Source: Rugalucina vietnamica (Eukaryota > Mollusca > Bivalvia > Lucinida > Lucinidae). From it: DNA of 64,000 nucleotides. The notes beneath the pieces are model-generated. The model was not told the DNA's origin. It ran no database searches and saw only the letters and a list, made by a program, of their open reading frames with translations. The stretch lies in the NCBI GenBank assembly GCA_964017185.1, contig OZ024874.1, positions 52,852,856-52,916,855 on the forward strand, read 5' to 3'. The position numbers were made by a program, and so were the translations under genes. This document shows positions 43,225 to 54,261 of the stretch, one piece after another (the stretch's first letter is position 1; each line of letters starts with the position of its first letter).

Positions 43225-43880
43225 CCCCATTTGAATGCATTGGCGACCTATGTTGACCTTGCCGTATAATACATGTAGGTCAAGGTTATCACAGGGCCAT
43301 GATTTATATACAAATTGTAGTACTTATGTCATCAATACTTCATGCCAAGTTTCGTGGAAATCGGTCCACCGGTTCCGGAGAAGATTTTGAAGGTTTTTTT
43401 TTTTACATATATGGGCATGGCGGCCATCTTGGTCATGTGACCTGGATTATTTATATACACATTGGTTACCCCCTCCTATATATGCTTCACATAAAATTTG
43501 GCTTTGATTGGCCGATTGGTTTCAGAGGAGAATATGTTTGAATATTATAGAGATATACATGTATATTGCCCCGGGGTGGGGGCATATGAGCCCCTGGGGA
43601 CCATTTTTTTTTCAAAATCATTAATATTTAGTTCTACTGCCCATTTCCTGCAAGACTTTTACTTTAAATGACATCTTAAAAGTGTTCCCCATTCAAATGC
43701 ATTGGCGACCTATGTTGATCTTGCCGTAAAATAGGTCAAGGTCATCCCAATGTCATAATTTATGTATACATTGTGGACCTTGAGTCCCTTATGCTACATG
43801 CCAAGTTTCAAGATCGTAGGCCTTTGGGTTCTGGAGAAGAAGTTTTTAAAAGGTTTTTCCTGGTCGACCAGGTCCGACAC
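42236..43880 (+). repeat. bivalve dispersed block, copy 4 (about three monomers)
   Basis: Starts with 'ccagaggaccaatggtcctg', the terminus seen at the end of copy 3. Family phrases are repeated with about 470-bp spacing (for example 'aatgcattggcgacctatgt' at about 43235 and 43702). A 50-nt T run interrupts it at 43167-43216. The right end is cut by MITE family F, so the AGCTCACC terminus is missing. Confidence 0.65.
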
Positions 43881-44060
43881 AAACAAGCAGCATAAAAGAT
43901 GACTAGATGGCTAGAAGCTTAAAATTTCGGATTTAGGAAGAAGAGAAATTGCACTATCCGAGTAGCGAAAACAAAAGCGCTGATCAGCTTCGCAGTTACT
44001 GCGAAGCTGATCTGCGCCTTTGTTTTCGCATAAGCAAAAGTCCGGTTTTCTCATGACGCG
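43864..44060. mobile_element. MITE family F, best copy with inner hairpin
   Basis: Contains a near-perfect hairpin at about 43981-44011, GATCAGCTTCGCAG - TTA - CTGCGAAGCTGATC, and ends GGTTTTCTCATGACGCGG. Related copies are at 1430-1525, 19340-19560, 44390-44545 and 48400-48590. Confidence 0.6.
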
Positions 44061-44640
44061 GGTCATAACATGAGTATGGTACTTGTATATACAGATATGT
44101 TTTGAAACACTGGTAAGATCAGAGTGCATATTGCAGACACTACAATTATTAACAGGAGTCAATGTCACTGATCTGATGTCAATTATGACCTCAAAAGAAA
44201 GATCGAGCAAATGGGCTGTTTAGTTATCATTGTTGAATAGAAAATAAGCTTTCTTAGAGCAGATGGGAGCAAAGAGTAAGATGTTCCGTAAAGTCAGCAT
44301 CACAACAAATGCGTTACTAGTATATGTACAAACTAAATACTGCATAGGTAATTGAGCCTTTGTGTGAGAAAAACAACAATTTGGGTATCCGACCAGGTCT
44401 GACACAAATCGGTCTGTACGGCTACAGAAAATAGTTGGAAGCTGGCATTTTGGATTTGAGAACAAGAGGGATTGTACTATCCGTGTTGCGAAAACAAAGG
44501 CGGTGTGCGCATATACAGATTGTTGTTTTTCCGGTGCAGCGGCCCTTGTACATTTCCCTCGTCACTTGACCGGGCTGTATGAGCATAGATATTGGAAGGA
44601 CTTAAAGTCAAAGCATTAATGAAACTCATTATTTAAACCA
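44060..44640 (-). repeat. intron segment duplicated at 54520-55120
   Basis: 'ggtaagatcagagtgcatat', 'gatcgagcaaatgggctgtt' and 'gcaaagagtaagatgt' match 54560-54990. It lacks the MITE (54612-54858) and the TTAA element (55119-56456) of the other copy, and shows 'cactgatctgatgtc' and 'aaagcattaatgaa' at those two places. It contains its own MITE F copy at 44390-44545. Confidence 0.75.
44390..44545. repeat. MITE family F, partial copy
   Basis: 'gaccaggtctgacacaaatc', 'gggattgtactatccgtgtt' and 'gcgaaaacaaaggcg' match 43864-44030. The hairpin half is lost. Confidence 0.5.
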
Positions 44641-44818
44641 TTCTCAATTGACAGGACTGGTCTTCAGCGCCACTCCAGAATCCGTCGGTCTGACATATCC
44701 GTGTGGCAGTACCGGTAAGTTAGTACCCCGTGTTACAACTGTAAGTGGCTATCGAGTTGTATACCGTAGTATCACTATGAGATCGTGCCGTCTGTGGGAT
44801 CTGTCAGGCCCCTGCAAT
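44641..44818 (-). pseudogene. broken CCP-B exon
   Basis: A copy of the exon at 59640-59819 with about 93% identity. It has a 2-bp deletion in the codons for the TISYSD segment, which creates a stop at once (ISstop), and the donor GT is lost (AG|AATGG). The acceptor TTCAG is intact. Residue 3 is R instead of G. Because neighbouring exons are all phase 1-1, skipping it leaves the transcript in frame. It is either a dead exon within a working gene or part of a decaying module. Confidence 0.85.
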
Positions 44819-45438
44819 CTGAATTGTATATAAACGTTCAAGTCTAACGTAAGATTTCAAAATATCCCCGTTTGTGATCGTTTGTCATCATGCAAAAGCA
44901 TCTACATATTCCGCTGCGATGATGTCATTGATAACATTACCTGTGAACTCACGGGTACATCGTCAATAAATACACAGTCTTAAGGAAAAATGTCTCTTAT
45001 TGCGGGGATCTCGGTCATTCCGTATTACGATATCATAACATTCACAAATACCAAACATCATGATGTATACGTGACTTACCACGTTACCACAGACTCGCAA
45101 TTTGAGTATGGAATGCCAGGGCTATGTAAGACCAGGGCGACATGCTAATTGCTTTTTGCTAAATGCTAGTTGCTAAATGCGTATTGCAAATCAGAAATTG
45201 TAACTAAGAGTATGGAGGATATTGAGAATATTCATAATTTTACACTATGTTGGATTAAATAACAATATAAAATGTACATGCATAGTCAATTAAATTTGCA
45301 ATTAGCATTTAGCGTAGGAGTGTGTCCCGTCGTAGACGCCCACAAATAAACTTAGACAACCCTCTGTCATCTCGGAACCCGGTTAGTGATATCAAACCTG
45401 AGCATCACGAGTGCGAAGCAATGGACCTCTCAAGTTAC
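44819..45438. other. intron with a decayed EGF half-exon and an insertion
   Basis: Positions 45045-45115 and 45316-45400 match 59940-60115, which on the minus strand resembles a degenerate EGF exon (TGHTPTDTTNC in the better copy). The homology is interrupted at about 45125-45316 by a fold-back piece built from 'gctaaatgctagttgctaaatgc' and its complement 'gcaattagcatttagcg', probably a small MITE insertion. Confidence 0.5.
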
Positions 45439-45573
45439 CCACAGGGTCGCAATTTGTGGCATCGGCAGGAGTGTATCCCGTCTCACAAAGACACTGTGGG
45501 CCCCCTCCGTCATCTCGGCACTCCACGTTGGTACCAGAACAATCCGCGGTAATGGTGCATGCGTCATTAATGT
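45439..45573 (-). CDS. EGF-like domain exon (second copy)
   Basis: A 135-nt exon, acceptor GTTCAG, donor GTAACT, phase 1-1, encoding 45 residues. Six cysteines at 6, 12, 19, 28, 30 and 42 give the EGF spacing (C-x5-C-x6-C-x8-C-x-C-x11-C). It differs from the exon at 60163-60297 at only a few residues (A13S, H34Y, T37A, E43D), mostly conservative, so the copy is intact and possibly constrained. In the minus-strand gene it follows the CCP at 53.5 kb and precedes the broken CCP-B at 44.7 kb, the same order as the intact EGF/CCP-B pair at 60.2/59.7 kb. Confidence 0.87.
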
Positions 45574-45791
45574 CTGAACTGGAAAGTAGAAATTTAATAT
45601 TTGCTTTTAACATACATGTATGAATAAACGCGCGACGTTTGACTAGCTGCTGCGTACTTATTTCTCATTTACTCATTTTGCAAACTAATGAGTTAGAAAG
45701 GCTTTGCATATCCATTTGTAGCACACGGTCACAATAGATGTACTTTACCCTCTAGAAGTCTGCTAACAAGTCTTGACCTGGCCAGATCTAC

Positions 45792-46110
45792 ATGGATAAG
45801 GCTCTCAGGTATGGCAGTTGCCATTATCCCACGAAGCGTTTAGCCGAGATAAATAACTGCAAACCCAGTCAGTGGAACACATTTGTTTGTTTGTTTGAGT
45901 CCCAGTCAACAGATATGGTCATGTCGGGTCTTGTCCCCAAGGATGTGAGACAAGCTGCATATAGAGGTATGTTGAGACCTACTTTAGAGTATGGTAGCTC
46001 GGTTTGGGGCCCTCATTATGAAGGTCTGATAGATGAATTGGAAAAAGTGCGAAAGCGTGCAGCTAGGTTTGTAACTGTAGGAAGTAAGAGGTATACATGT
46101 GTAAATAAAA
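45792..46110 (+). pseudogene. LINE ORF2 fragment
   Basis: Within an otherwise repetitive stretch the frame reads DVRQAAYRGMLRPTLEYGSS and VRKRAARFVT (about 45940-46075). This is the post-RT segment of Jockey/CR1-like LINEs. The upstream 150 bp are SINE-like ('tgtttgtttgagtcccagtc'). The same composite occurs at 49450-49800, so the two were copied together. Cut off by the next repeat. Confidence 0.7.
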
Positions 46111-46126
46111 GCGCTGCAGGCATGCA

Positions 46127-47780
46127 TGATACCCCGCCACGCAAATTTAATTTAGCAAAAATGTTTGTCAATAAATTCTCAAGATAAAGAGCAAAACAAA
46201 ATTTTGTCATAAATGAAGGACCATAACTCTGTATACATTGATAAAATTTACCTATCTTAAATCCCAAACCACTACTTCCTGATTTGAACTTTCATACACA
46301 GTTTGAAGAAAATTGGTTGAAAAATGCACAAAACAGAGGCAGGAAACGAAATTTTAATGTAAATCATGGGCCATAACTATGTACTTATTTACAAAATTTA
46401 TTCATTTTCAATCCCAAACCTCTCCTTCCTGATATGAACTCCTACACAAAGTTTGAAGAAAATCGGTCAATAAATGCTCAAAATAGAGTCAGGAAACAAA
46501 ATTTTAATGTAAATCAAGGGTCATAACTCTGTACTTATTTGACAAAATTTATCCATCTTCAATCCCAAATCACTTCTTCCTGGTATGAACTCCTATACAA
46601 AGTTTGAAGAAAATCGGTCAATAAATGCTCAAGATAGAGCCAGTAAACAAATTTACGTAAATCAAGGGCCATAACTCTGTACTTATTTGACGAAATTTAC
46701 CCATCTTCAATCCCAGACCACTCCTTCTTGGTATGAACTTCTATACAAAGTTTGAAGAAAATCGGTCAATAAATGCCCAAGATAGAGCTCGGAAACAAAA
46801 TTTTAACGTAAATCAAGGGCCATAACTCTGTACATATTTGACGAAATTTACCCATCTTCAATCCCAGGCCACTCCTTCCTGGTATGAACTTCCATACAAA
46901 GTTTGAAGAAAATCGGTCGATAAATGCTCAAGATAGAGCCCGGAAACAAAATTTTAACGTAAATCAAGGGCCATAACTCTGTACTGATTTGACAAAATTT
47001 ACCCATCTTCAATCCCAGACCACTCCTTCTTGGTATGAACTCCTGTACAAAGTTTGAAGAAAATCTGTCAATAAATGCTCAAGATAGAGCCCGGAAACAA
47101 AATTTTAATGTAAATCAAGGGCAATAACTCTGTACATATTTGATGAAATTTATCCGTCTTCAATCCCAGACCACTCCTTCCTGGTTATGAACTCCTATAC
47201 AAAGTTTGAAGAAAATCGGTCAATAAATGCTCAAGATAGAGCCCAGAAACATAATTTTAACGTAAATCAAGGGCCATAACTCTGTACTTATTTGACGAAA
47301 TTTTCCCATCTTCAATCCCAGACCACTCCTTCTTGGTATGAACTCCTATACAAAGTTTGAAGAAAATCGGTCAATAAATACTCAAGATAGAGCCCGGAAA
47401 CGAAATTTTAACGTAAATCAAGGGCCATAACTCTGTACTTATTTGACGAAATTTACCCATCTTCAATCCCAAACCACTCATAGAGCCCAGAAACATAATT
47501 TTAACGTAAATCAAGGGCCATAACTCTGTACTTATTTGACGAAATTTTCCCATCTTCAATCCCAGACCACTCCTTCTTGGTATGAACTCCTATACAAAGT
47601 TTGAAGAAAATCGGTCAATAAATGCTCAAGATAGAGCCCGGAAACGAAACGCTGACGGACGGACAGACGGACGGACAGACGGACAGACAGACAGACAGAC
47701 GGACGGACGGACACTCGAACACAAATTTTTTTTGGAGGGTTTAACATAATACCCCGCACTTTTTTAAGTGGCGGGGTATA
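46127..47780. repeat. tandem array, 151-bp unit, between short TIRs
   Basis: About ten units; 'ggtatgaactcctatacaaag' recurs at about 46582, 46730, 46881, 47032, 47182, 47335 and 47578 (spacing 148-153 bp, with one 73-bp deletion near 47480). One end is ATACCCCGCCAC at 46127, and the other is GTGGCGGGGTAT at about 47767-47778, preceded by a (GGAC/AGAC)n run at 47650-47712. The whole therefore looks like one element whose inner unit has amplified. Confidence 0.85.
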
Positions 47781-47784
47781 AAAA

Positions 47785-48399
47785 GGTTGCATGCAGTACG
47801 AAAACGTGCCCATGCAATATACAGAGATTTTTTTTCGAAAGCAAAAATTGAAAATTTCATTGGAAAAAAAATTGCGGATCCTTAAAAATGTCTTAAGAAG
47901 GCTGCGATTGATTGTCAGCCACAATGACGAATTCTTGCAAATGTCTTACAAACGCTTACAAATGCTGTTACAAATAATGCGAACTTCTTGCAAACACCTT
48001 ACGAATGAAGCGACTATGTAGCGAATGCTTGTCGAATTGTTTTCATTTGGCACTTATTCGCACTCATTGTAGCAAACAATATCAATGTTAAACGAAATCA
48101 CCCACAATAAAAAAACAAAAACTGTGAAACTACCGCACCCGGAAGGTGACAGTCAAACGGAACCATTGATAGTTTTTTTTACATTTTTCGATGTCTTTAT
48201 TTTCTGTCCTATACGTCCTGTACCTCCATACCCGTTACCAGAAAAATGCTAAACAAAAGTTAGGAAGTTAAATCATAATGTTATGGAACTGGAAGCAAGA
48301 CAACATACGGGTACCTGCCCAATAAGTAGGTCTTAGATGGCTCCAAACTTCACAACTTTTTGAGGTATGCTTTTGGCGCGTTATCTATTACCCGCATCA
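47785..48399. other. family H fragment, then no recognisable feature
   Basis: Positions 47796-47870 ('gaaaacgtgcccatgcaata', 'ttgaaaatttcattgg') are a truncated family H end. Positions 47930-48010 have loose 'cttacaaatgc' repeats. The rest is featureless. Confidence 0.45.
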
Positions 48400-48590
48400 T
48401 GAGAAAACCAACAATGAAGTTTCTAAACAGGTCCAACAGAAACCGAGCTGTACAAGCTCAGAAGATGGCTAGAGGCGGGATATTTTAGATTTTAGACAGT
48501 AGATGAATTATACTATACGTGTATTGAAAAAAAGGCGCTGATCAGCTGAGATGCCTGCGAAATGTTGGTTTTCTCATGACGTCGCTCATA
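48400..48590. mobile_element. MITE family F, copy with both termini
   Basis: TCATGAGAAAACCAACA on the left is the complement of TTGGTTTTCTCATGA on the right, enclosing about 185 bp that include 'aggcgctgatcagctgag'. This copy defines the family's terminal repeats. Confidence 0.65.
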
Positions 48591-48699
48591 TGTTAATTAG
48601 AGTAACTGATGATGGACCACTGTTATTTTCACAAATGTTTGATGTATTGATACTGTTCTCAAATGGTTAATTGTGACAGAAATAAAGCCAAATAAAAAA

Positions 48700-48895
48700 T
48701 AAAAAAATCGTGATTTGTGACGGATTTTCGCCACAGTTGTTACTGAGTTGGGGCGAAAAATGGTTTGTATTACTTCCTGCTTTTACAAAAGTGATGAAAC
48801 ACCGTCGAATTCAATCACAAAGTGGCCATTTACCGTCACACAAAATGTGACGACTTACCGTCACAAACAAATGTGACGGTTTTTCTGGAATGCTC
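48700..48895. repeat. TGTGACGG direct and inverted repeats
   Basis: 'tttgtgacggattttcgcc' on the left and 'accgtcacaaacaaatgtgacggttttt' on the right frame several 'accgtcacaaa' motifs. A small fold-back element is likely. Confidence 0.4.
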
Positions 48896-49082
48896 CAACT
48901 GATAATGGACTGTGGAATTAATCCCGCCGCTGCCATCAAATAATATGGTTTTGTTGTAACAACAGCAATCCCCGTCGCTCACCAACCAAGGCTAGTTCAC
49001 TGCATTTATATTTATGCAACATTTAATCAACTAATGAGTTAGAAATTTGCATAGCCATTTGTTGCACACGGCCACAATAATT

Positions 49083-49449
49083 AAATTCAGATTTTAGCTT
49101 TCACTGGATGATGAAAAACATTAGGCTGTTTTAATGTCTGTGTTTTAATGTCAAGTATCAGATTTTCAATTGCACATATCATCGCTAAATTTCATGTTCT
49201 TTTCATTAAATCCGACTTATTAACGTCATTTTGGAACAGCCAAAATATCTAATTTTCGCGCTCAACGCCATGGCGATACGCAACGTCACGTCAACAAGAG
49301 TAAACAAACAACGTCACTGGCTGGTTTTGAAGTCGCCCCGCCCATAGGCGTGGCCTCTAGATCACGTGACTTAATGTTTTTCATTGGGAAATGAAGAACA
49401 TCAAGAAAGATACTTTCACCTAGAGCGATTGCAATAAAAATGTAAATAT
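49083..49449 (-). repeat. left arm of a long inverted repeat
   Basis: The complement matches 51541-52012 over about 360 bp, including 'aagtcacgtgatctagaggccacgcc' and 'agtgacgttgtttgtttac'. The intervening 2.1 kb includes a LINE fragment and a SINE. Confidence 0.75.
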
Positions 49450-49649
49450 GTAGATGTACTTTCCCCTCCTATAAGTCTGCTCACGAGTCTTGGCCTGGTC
49501 AGAACTACGTGGATAAGGCAACTCCAGTCTGGCAGTTGTCATTATCCCACCGCTGTCACCAAATGCAGAGTTTAGCCGAGATAAGTAACTGCAAACCCTG
49601 TCAGTCGAAAACCATTTGTTTGTTTGTTTGAGTTTCGGTTTAGCGCCAA

Positions 49650-50095
49650 AATCAACAGATATGGTCATGTCGGGCCTTGTCCCCGGGATGTGAGAGAAGC
49701 TGCATATAAAGGCCTGGTGAGACCTACTCTTGAGTATGGTAGCTCGGTTTGGGGCCCTCATTATGAAGGTCTGATAGATGAATTGGAAAAAAAAAACACG
49801 TGCAGCTAGGTTTGAAACTGCGTAAAAATGTTGTATGACTGGCAGCCTTTAAAACCTAAAATGGGAATCCCTGCATAAAAGAAGGAGGGATGATTATATT
49901 GCTTTAAAAAGTCGTCTAAATGGGAGAGCAAAAGATTTCACCGATGACCTTTTTCAAAAGAGTATGCGTTGTAGAAATCAACACTCCTTGGCATTTCACA
50001 TAACCCTAGTACAAATGTCTATTTACATAGATTACAGACTATCAGGGATTGGAATGACTTCCCTGATTCTCAGATCTTCTGAGCAGTTAACCAGT
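49650..50095 (+). pseudogene. LINE ORF2 3' fragment, frameshifted
   Basis: DVREAAYKGLVRPTLEYGSS (about 49687-49746), then after an A-run frameshift a further segment 'KRRRDDYIALKSRLNGRAK..' (about 49880-49950) and a degraded IRDWN-like phrase near 50045. This is the C-terminal order of Jockey/CR1-like ORF2. Related to 45792-46110 but longer. Confidence 0.7.
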
Positions 50096-51540
50096 AATCA
50101 GAAGGTCAGTCTGTACATGTAGCTTTTAAGCTTTGTCTGGAGGCACAAGCAGCACATCTATTTCCCAGGGCCCCAACCCACCAAATGCAAAGATAGTTTC
50201 CTGCGCTACGTAAGCAACCTGTTGAACTACCGGGTGTGAAATCGTAAAATCCATTTGTAGCACATCGTCACTGTATGTCTTTCTCAGTGGCACTACCCGG
50301 CGCCAATGTTTGAACCCCCCGAATACCTCTGAAGTCCGGCTCTGGCTACCACATCCAGCCTGAATTTCGTTATTGAGCAGTCCAACACAGACCGATAAGA
50401 TGTTGCAGTTAAAGGCTTAATGTGCTAGAAATCACAAATCCTAGGTCGAGCGGCCACCCAACCACTATTAGAATTGCATAATTTACATACCTTAGGGTAA
50501 AAGGGTCAGCGTGAGAGTTCATTTTAGAGTTAGAGATATGGTCAGCGCGAGAATTAGAGTCAAACATAATGATACTTATCCAAGTTAAGAGTTAGAGTTA
50601 GGGTCAGATTTAGATTTAGGGTCTAAACATTGGGTAAGGTCAAGCGTTAAGATTAGAATTAATGAAATAAGACAAGAAATATACGCATGGCTATAATCTT
50701 CTCCAGTGGGCTGCGTCATAAGCGGATACACTTCAGTACGAATCGGACAGAGGCTGTCAATCAACCTACCGTGTATGGTTTGTACACGCTTATTACGACA
50801 CAGTGACCTAATGGTTAACGCACCGACACCGAATCGAGAGGTCCTGGGTTTAAAAGCAACTGGCGCAGTGTTGTGTTTGTTTGAAACTGTCTGCATCTTC
50901 ATTCAGGCCATTCTATTGTATTGCACCGAAGGAAACCGACCAGACTATAAGTTATGGTGCGTTGAAAGGGCGTCATTACTAATAACAGCGTACAGTACCG
51001 TCAAGCTTGGTCGCCCAGTGATTCGTCACTCGAAATGTACTGAATTTTATGTATCTACCTTCTAGATGCATGATTGGTGAGTAAATATGGTAGCTGGGTA
51101 CCCAAACTACATTCAGGATGTGTTTCAACTATTTCAGGGTCAGAAATAACCGATTTTGTAAAACTTTATAGGCTTTGTTACATTTCCTCAGTCCAAAAGA
51201 AATATAAAAACATTATTTGAAAAAAGTAGCCGATCATACAACTACGTTCAGTTATTAATAAACCCCTGTGATAGTCAGAAATAAATTGACAACATTAGTC
51301 GTCACTGGCAAGAAATGGACAACTAGAAGAATTTGCTTATATATTTTGTTAATTATGAGCGTAAATATCTACTCTGTACATGAAACTTCCAGATCTTGTG
51401 ATGATGTATACTTATATTGATTACATAATAAAGGAGCCCAATTTTTTTTTAACAAAACGATTGCTGATATTCGAGTTTCAAAGATTCGAAAAGGAACCAT
51501 GGTTGATGATTTGTGATTTTCTTTGTCATTTATGAAACAA
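50096..51540. other. mostly unassigned; a decayed SINE at about 50790-50905
   Basis: 'acacagtgacctaatggtta' (A box) and 'gaggtcctgggttt' (degraded B box) at 50797-50851, followed by 'tgttgtgtttgtttgaaact', look like an old tRNA-derived SINE. 'gttagagttagggtcag'-type repeats lie at 50510-50620. Otherwise nothing. Confidence 0.4.
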
Positions 51541-52012
51541 TATTTACATTTTTATTGCAATCGCCCTAGATGAAAGTATCATTCTTAATGTTCTTCATTT
51601 TCCAATGAAAAACATTAAGTCACGTGATCTAGAGGCCACGCCTATGGGCGAGCCAACGTCAAAACCCATCCAGTGACGTTGTTTGTTTACTCTTGTTGTG
51701 TGACGTTGGTCGCGTATCGCCATGACGTTAGGCGCGAAGATTTGACGTTTTGGCTGTTCCAAAATTACGTTAAGTGGGATTTTATGTCAAATAACATGAA
51801 AATGAACGGTGATATGCTCAATTAAAAATCTAATACTTGATTGATAATATAAAATGTAAATATAAGTATTGAAATTCAGATTTTAGCTTTCACCGGATGA
51901 TGAAAAACATTAGCTGTTTTAATGTCTCCGAGAAGCCCTTCGGGCTTCACAGACATTAAAACAGCCTAATGTTTTTCATCATCCGGTGAAAGCTAAAATT
52001 TGAATTTCAATC
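51541..52012 (+). repeat. right arm of the long inverted repeat, with terminal hairpin
   Basis: Pairs with 49083-49449. Its outer end is doubled into a hairpin at about 51885-52000 (ATGATGAAAAACATTAG.CTG... and its complement around a 'gagaagcccttcgggcttc' loop), so the terminal sequence is present in both orientations. Confidence 0.75.
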
Positions 52013-52570
52013 CTTAAATAAGTATTTTTGTACAAAGGCTAAAAATTTGGTGTCTCTATGAGCACTCTTTACAAAGTTACACCCTGATTTTCAATCGATG
52101 TGCAGTTTAGAATTTGGTCAAGCGGTTGTTACAATATAAAACTAAGCATGTCAGTGTTATTTTGCAATAAATAATATTCCACAAGGACGGTTGTATAAAT
52201 AAAGATTCCATGAGGTAAGCATGTCTTAACGCGCTGTGGAGTCACCTATGGTTTTGTATTCTGCCAAAACGTGGGTTGGCATTTCATCATGCAGTTTCAT
52301 ACATGTATGCACATAATCCTCGCTAGAGGGTGATGCAGTATATATAGAAAGAAAAAGAAAGAAAGTATTTTGTTTCTCCGCACAGAATACCATGATAGTG
52401 GGCTAAATTTATTGTTAGGCAATGACTCACATCTCCTCTTCTTGATATTTCAAACCTCTTCTATAGGGTTTAAGTCATGGATATTAACATGCCAATAAAG
52501 GATGCGAAAAGAATTAGTATATATGCAAGGCAATGCTCTTTGTATTAATTCTAAAACGGCAAAAACACAT
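52013..52570. other. no recognisable feature
   Basis: A short (GAAA)n patch near 52350-52365 and nothing else. Confidence 0.35.
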
Positions 52571-52582
52571 TCTTGATATTAG

Positions 52583-52812
52583 GGCGGCCCCCGTGGTCGA
52601 GCGGTTAAGAGCGCTGTTTCTTAATCAGTCGATCATCTCACCGCTGTGTCTGGTGTGGGTTCGAGCCCCGCTCTGGCCACATGTGAGACAAGCCAAGTTC
52701 TGCTTGCGGGTGTGTCAGGTGGTTTTTCTCGGGGTTCTCCCGTTTTCGCCCCACCTACTGATTGGCCCGTCTCATATGAGCTGAAATAATCTTGAAAGGG
52801 ACGTAAAACTGA

Positions 52813-52857
<45 letters not shown>
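52583..52857 (+). mobile_element. intact tRNA-derived SINE with target-site duplication
   Basis: The head resembles a tRNA gene with box A (GTGGTCGAGCGGTTAAG) and box B (GGTTCGAGCCC), the internal pol III promoter. The body has 'gagacaagccaagttctgct' and 'ctcggggttctcccgttttc', and the tail is a 41-nt A run. The 12-bp duplication TCTTGATATTAG is perfect at 52571-52582 and 52858-52869. A clean duplication and intact promoter mark a recent insertion. Not a functional tRNA, as the acceptor stem and anticodon arm do not fold. Confidence 0.92.
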
Positions 52858-52861
<4 letters not shown>

Positions 52862-52869
52862 GATATTAG

Positions 52870-53415
52870 AGGAGCGTCTGTGTTTGAATGACCTGGTGAT
52901 TCCCCTGACCTAAATCATCAGAAATGTACAATGTCTTGTACTAACTTGCTAAAATTCAAATAATATGTGAGACATAACTCATATTATGTCGTGCTGATAT
53001 AGGCCTTAAAAGAAAGAATAAACTATTGTCATTGTCATTGCCACTGTCATTGTCTGATACGTGGTAACAGGGAAATTGACTGCACTGTTGCATGGAGTCG
53101 TCTGGCAAACACAATCTGAAAATATAAATACGAATCGAGCAAGACTACATTTAAAAAAAGATTACCTAACAGAATACACAGAGGCGTTGTTAAAACAATT
53201 AAATGATTCGTCATGGCAAGCAATAAAAGAATAAAACAAAATCAGTTTAAGCATATTTAATTGCCATATCTACATAAACATGTAAGCGATGTGGTTGGGC
53301 CTCAACTTCTTCCAATGTTAAAAACAAAAAAAAACAAAATCACATGCTAACCACCAAGGACAAAGCGTCTGATACGACTTACAGGTTCAGTGTTTGGACA
53401 GCAATTATAACTCAC
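52870..53415. other. intron sequence, nothing recognised
   Basis: Lies 3' of the CCP exon at 53416-53595 in the minus-strand gene. No further exon found. Confidence 0.4.
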
Positions 53416-53595
53416 CGGCATTTTCACAGGTTGGGTCCGCAGTTCCACTCCAATCGCCACTGTCCTGACACGTTCTTGTTGTGTCTCCATTAAGGTTATA
53501 CCCCGTGTTACAGCTGAATGTAGCAACCGACTGGTAGTTGGTTCCGTCTGACAGTGAGACAGACCCGGCAGTTGGGTTGTTCAGGGCCGGACAGG
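53416..53595 (-). CDS. CCP (sushi) domain exon, CCP-B-like
   Basis: A 180-nt exon, acceptor TTCTAG, donor GTGAGT, phase 1-1; 60 residues. Cysteines 2, 29, 43 and 57 and tryptophan 49 have exactly the CCP-B spacing of 59640-59819, and it shares the SCNTGY block and a WSG motif. It opens CPALNNP rather than DCG, and the split codon gives A before C. It may be an older CCP-B duplicate. Splices in frame to the CCP-A exon upstream (54.3 kb) and to the EGF exon downstream (45.5 kb). Confidence 0.88.
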
Positions 53596-54261
53596 CTAGA
53601 ATGGGATTTTATATTGAATGATGGATACATGTACTCATGTAAGTGACAATGGCAAAGACAACGAAATCATTTGGTGACCACATTAGTCCCGAGCATCAGT
53701 CAAGACTGATAAAGCTTTGTAAGAAACAAAAGCGTCTTGACAGATTTGTCTGTGCAAACTTGAATTATAAACTTAAGGTCAGGGTGAAGTAAAACGTCGT
53801 TATGAGCGTTACGTGTGACGTTGCTTTGCGACGCCAGCGGAACAAGAATGGACGCTCACCAAAACACAGAAAATGAGAATTTCTGCAGTAAAAGTCATTT
53901 ATTGTAGTTCTTGCGTCAGTCGCACACTGAAATGCAACGCGTGTTGGCGCCATGACGTTACGTTACGTCGCGCAAAATACCAAAAACGCACTACCATAGT
54001 ATCAAAACCTCCAATAGCACGAAAACGATCCTGGCTGTCAAGGACTTTTTTTTCAAGCAACCTGTTCCAAACTGATTCACGCAGATAATATCAGTTTTTA
54101 AAAAAACTTCATCGTGGAATTTAGGAGAAAAATATGTTTATGTGCGAAATCCGACATTTATTTCCCTTTTCCCCATTGAGTTCAACGGCAAAAATGGTGT
54201 TTTAAACTCGAGTGAAAAAGGCTGTATGAAGTTTAATAAGAACAAATCGGTTTATACTTAC
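53596..54261. other. intron between CCP exons
   Basis: 666 bp; no repeat or exon recognised. Confidence 0.5.

Noticed and set aside
46127-47650. 151-bp repeats considered as a CRISPR-like array
   Set aside because: The units are adjacent with no unique spacers, and the genome is eukaryotic.
52583-52680. tRNA gene (Leu/Ser-like)
   Set aside because: A and B boxes are present, but no complete cloverleaf forms, and it continues into a SINE body with A tail and target duplication.
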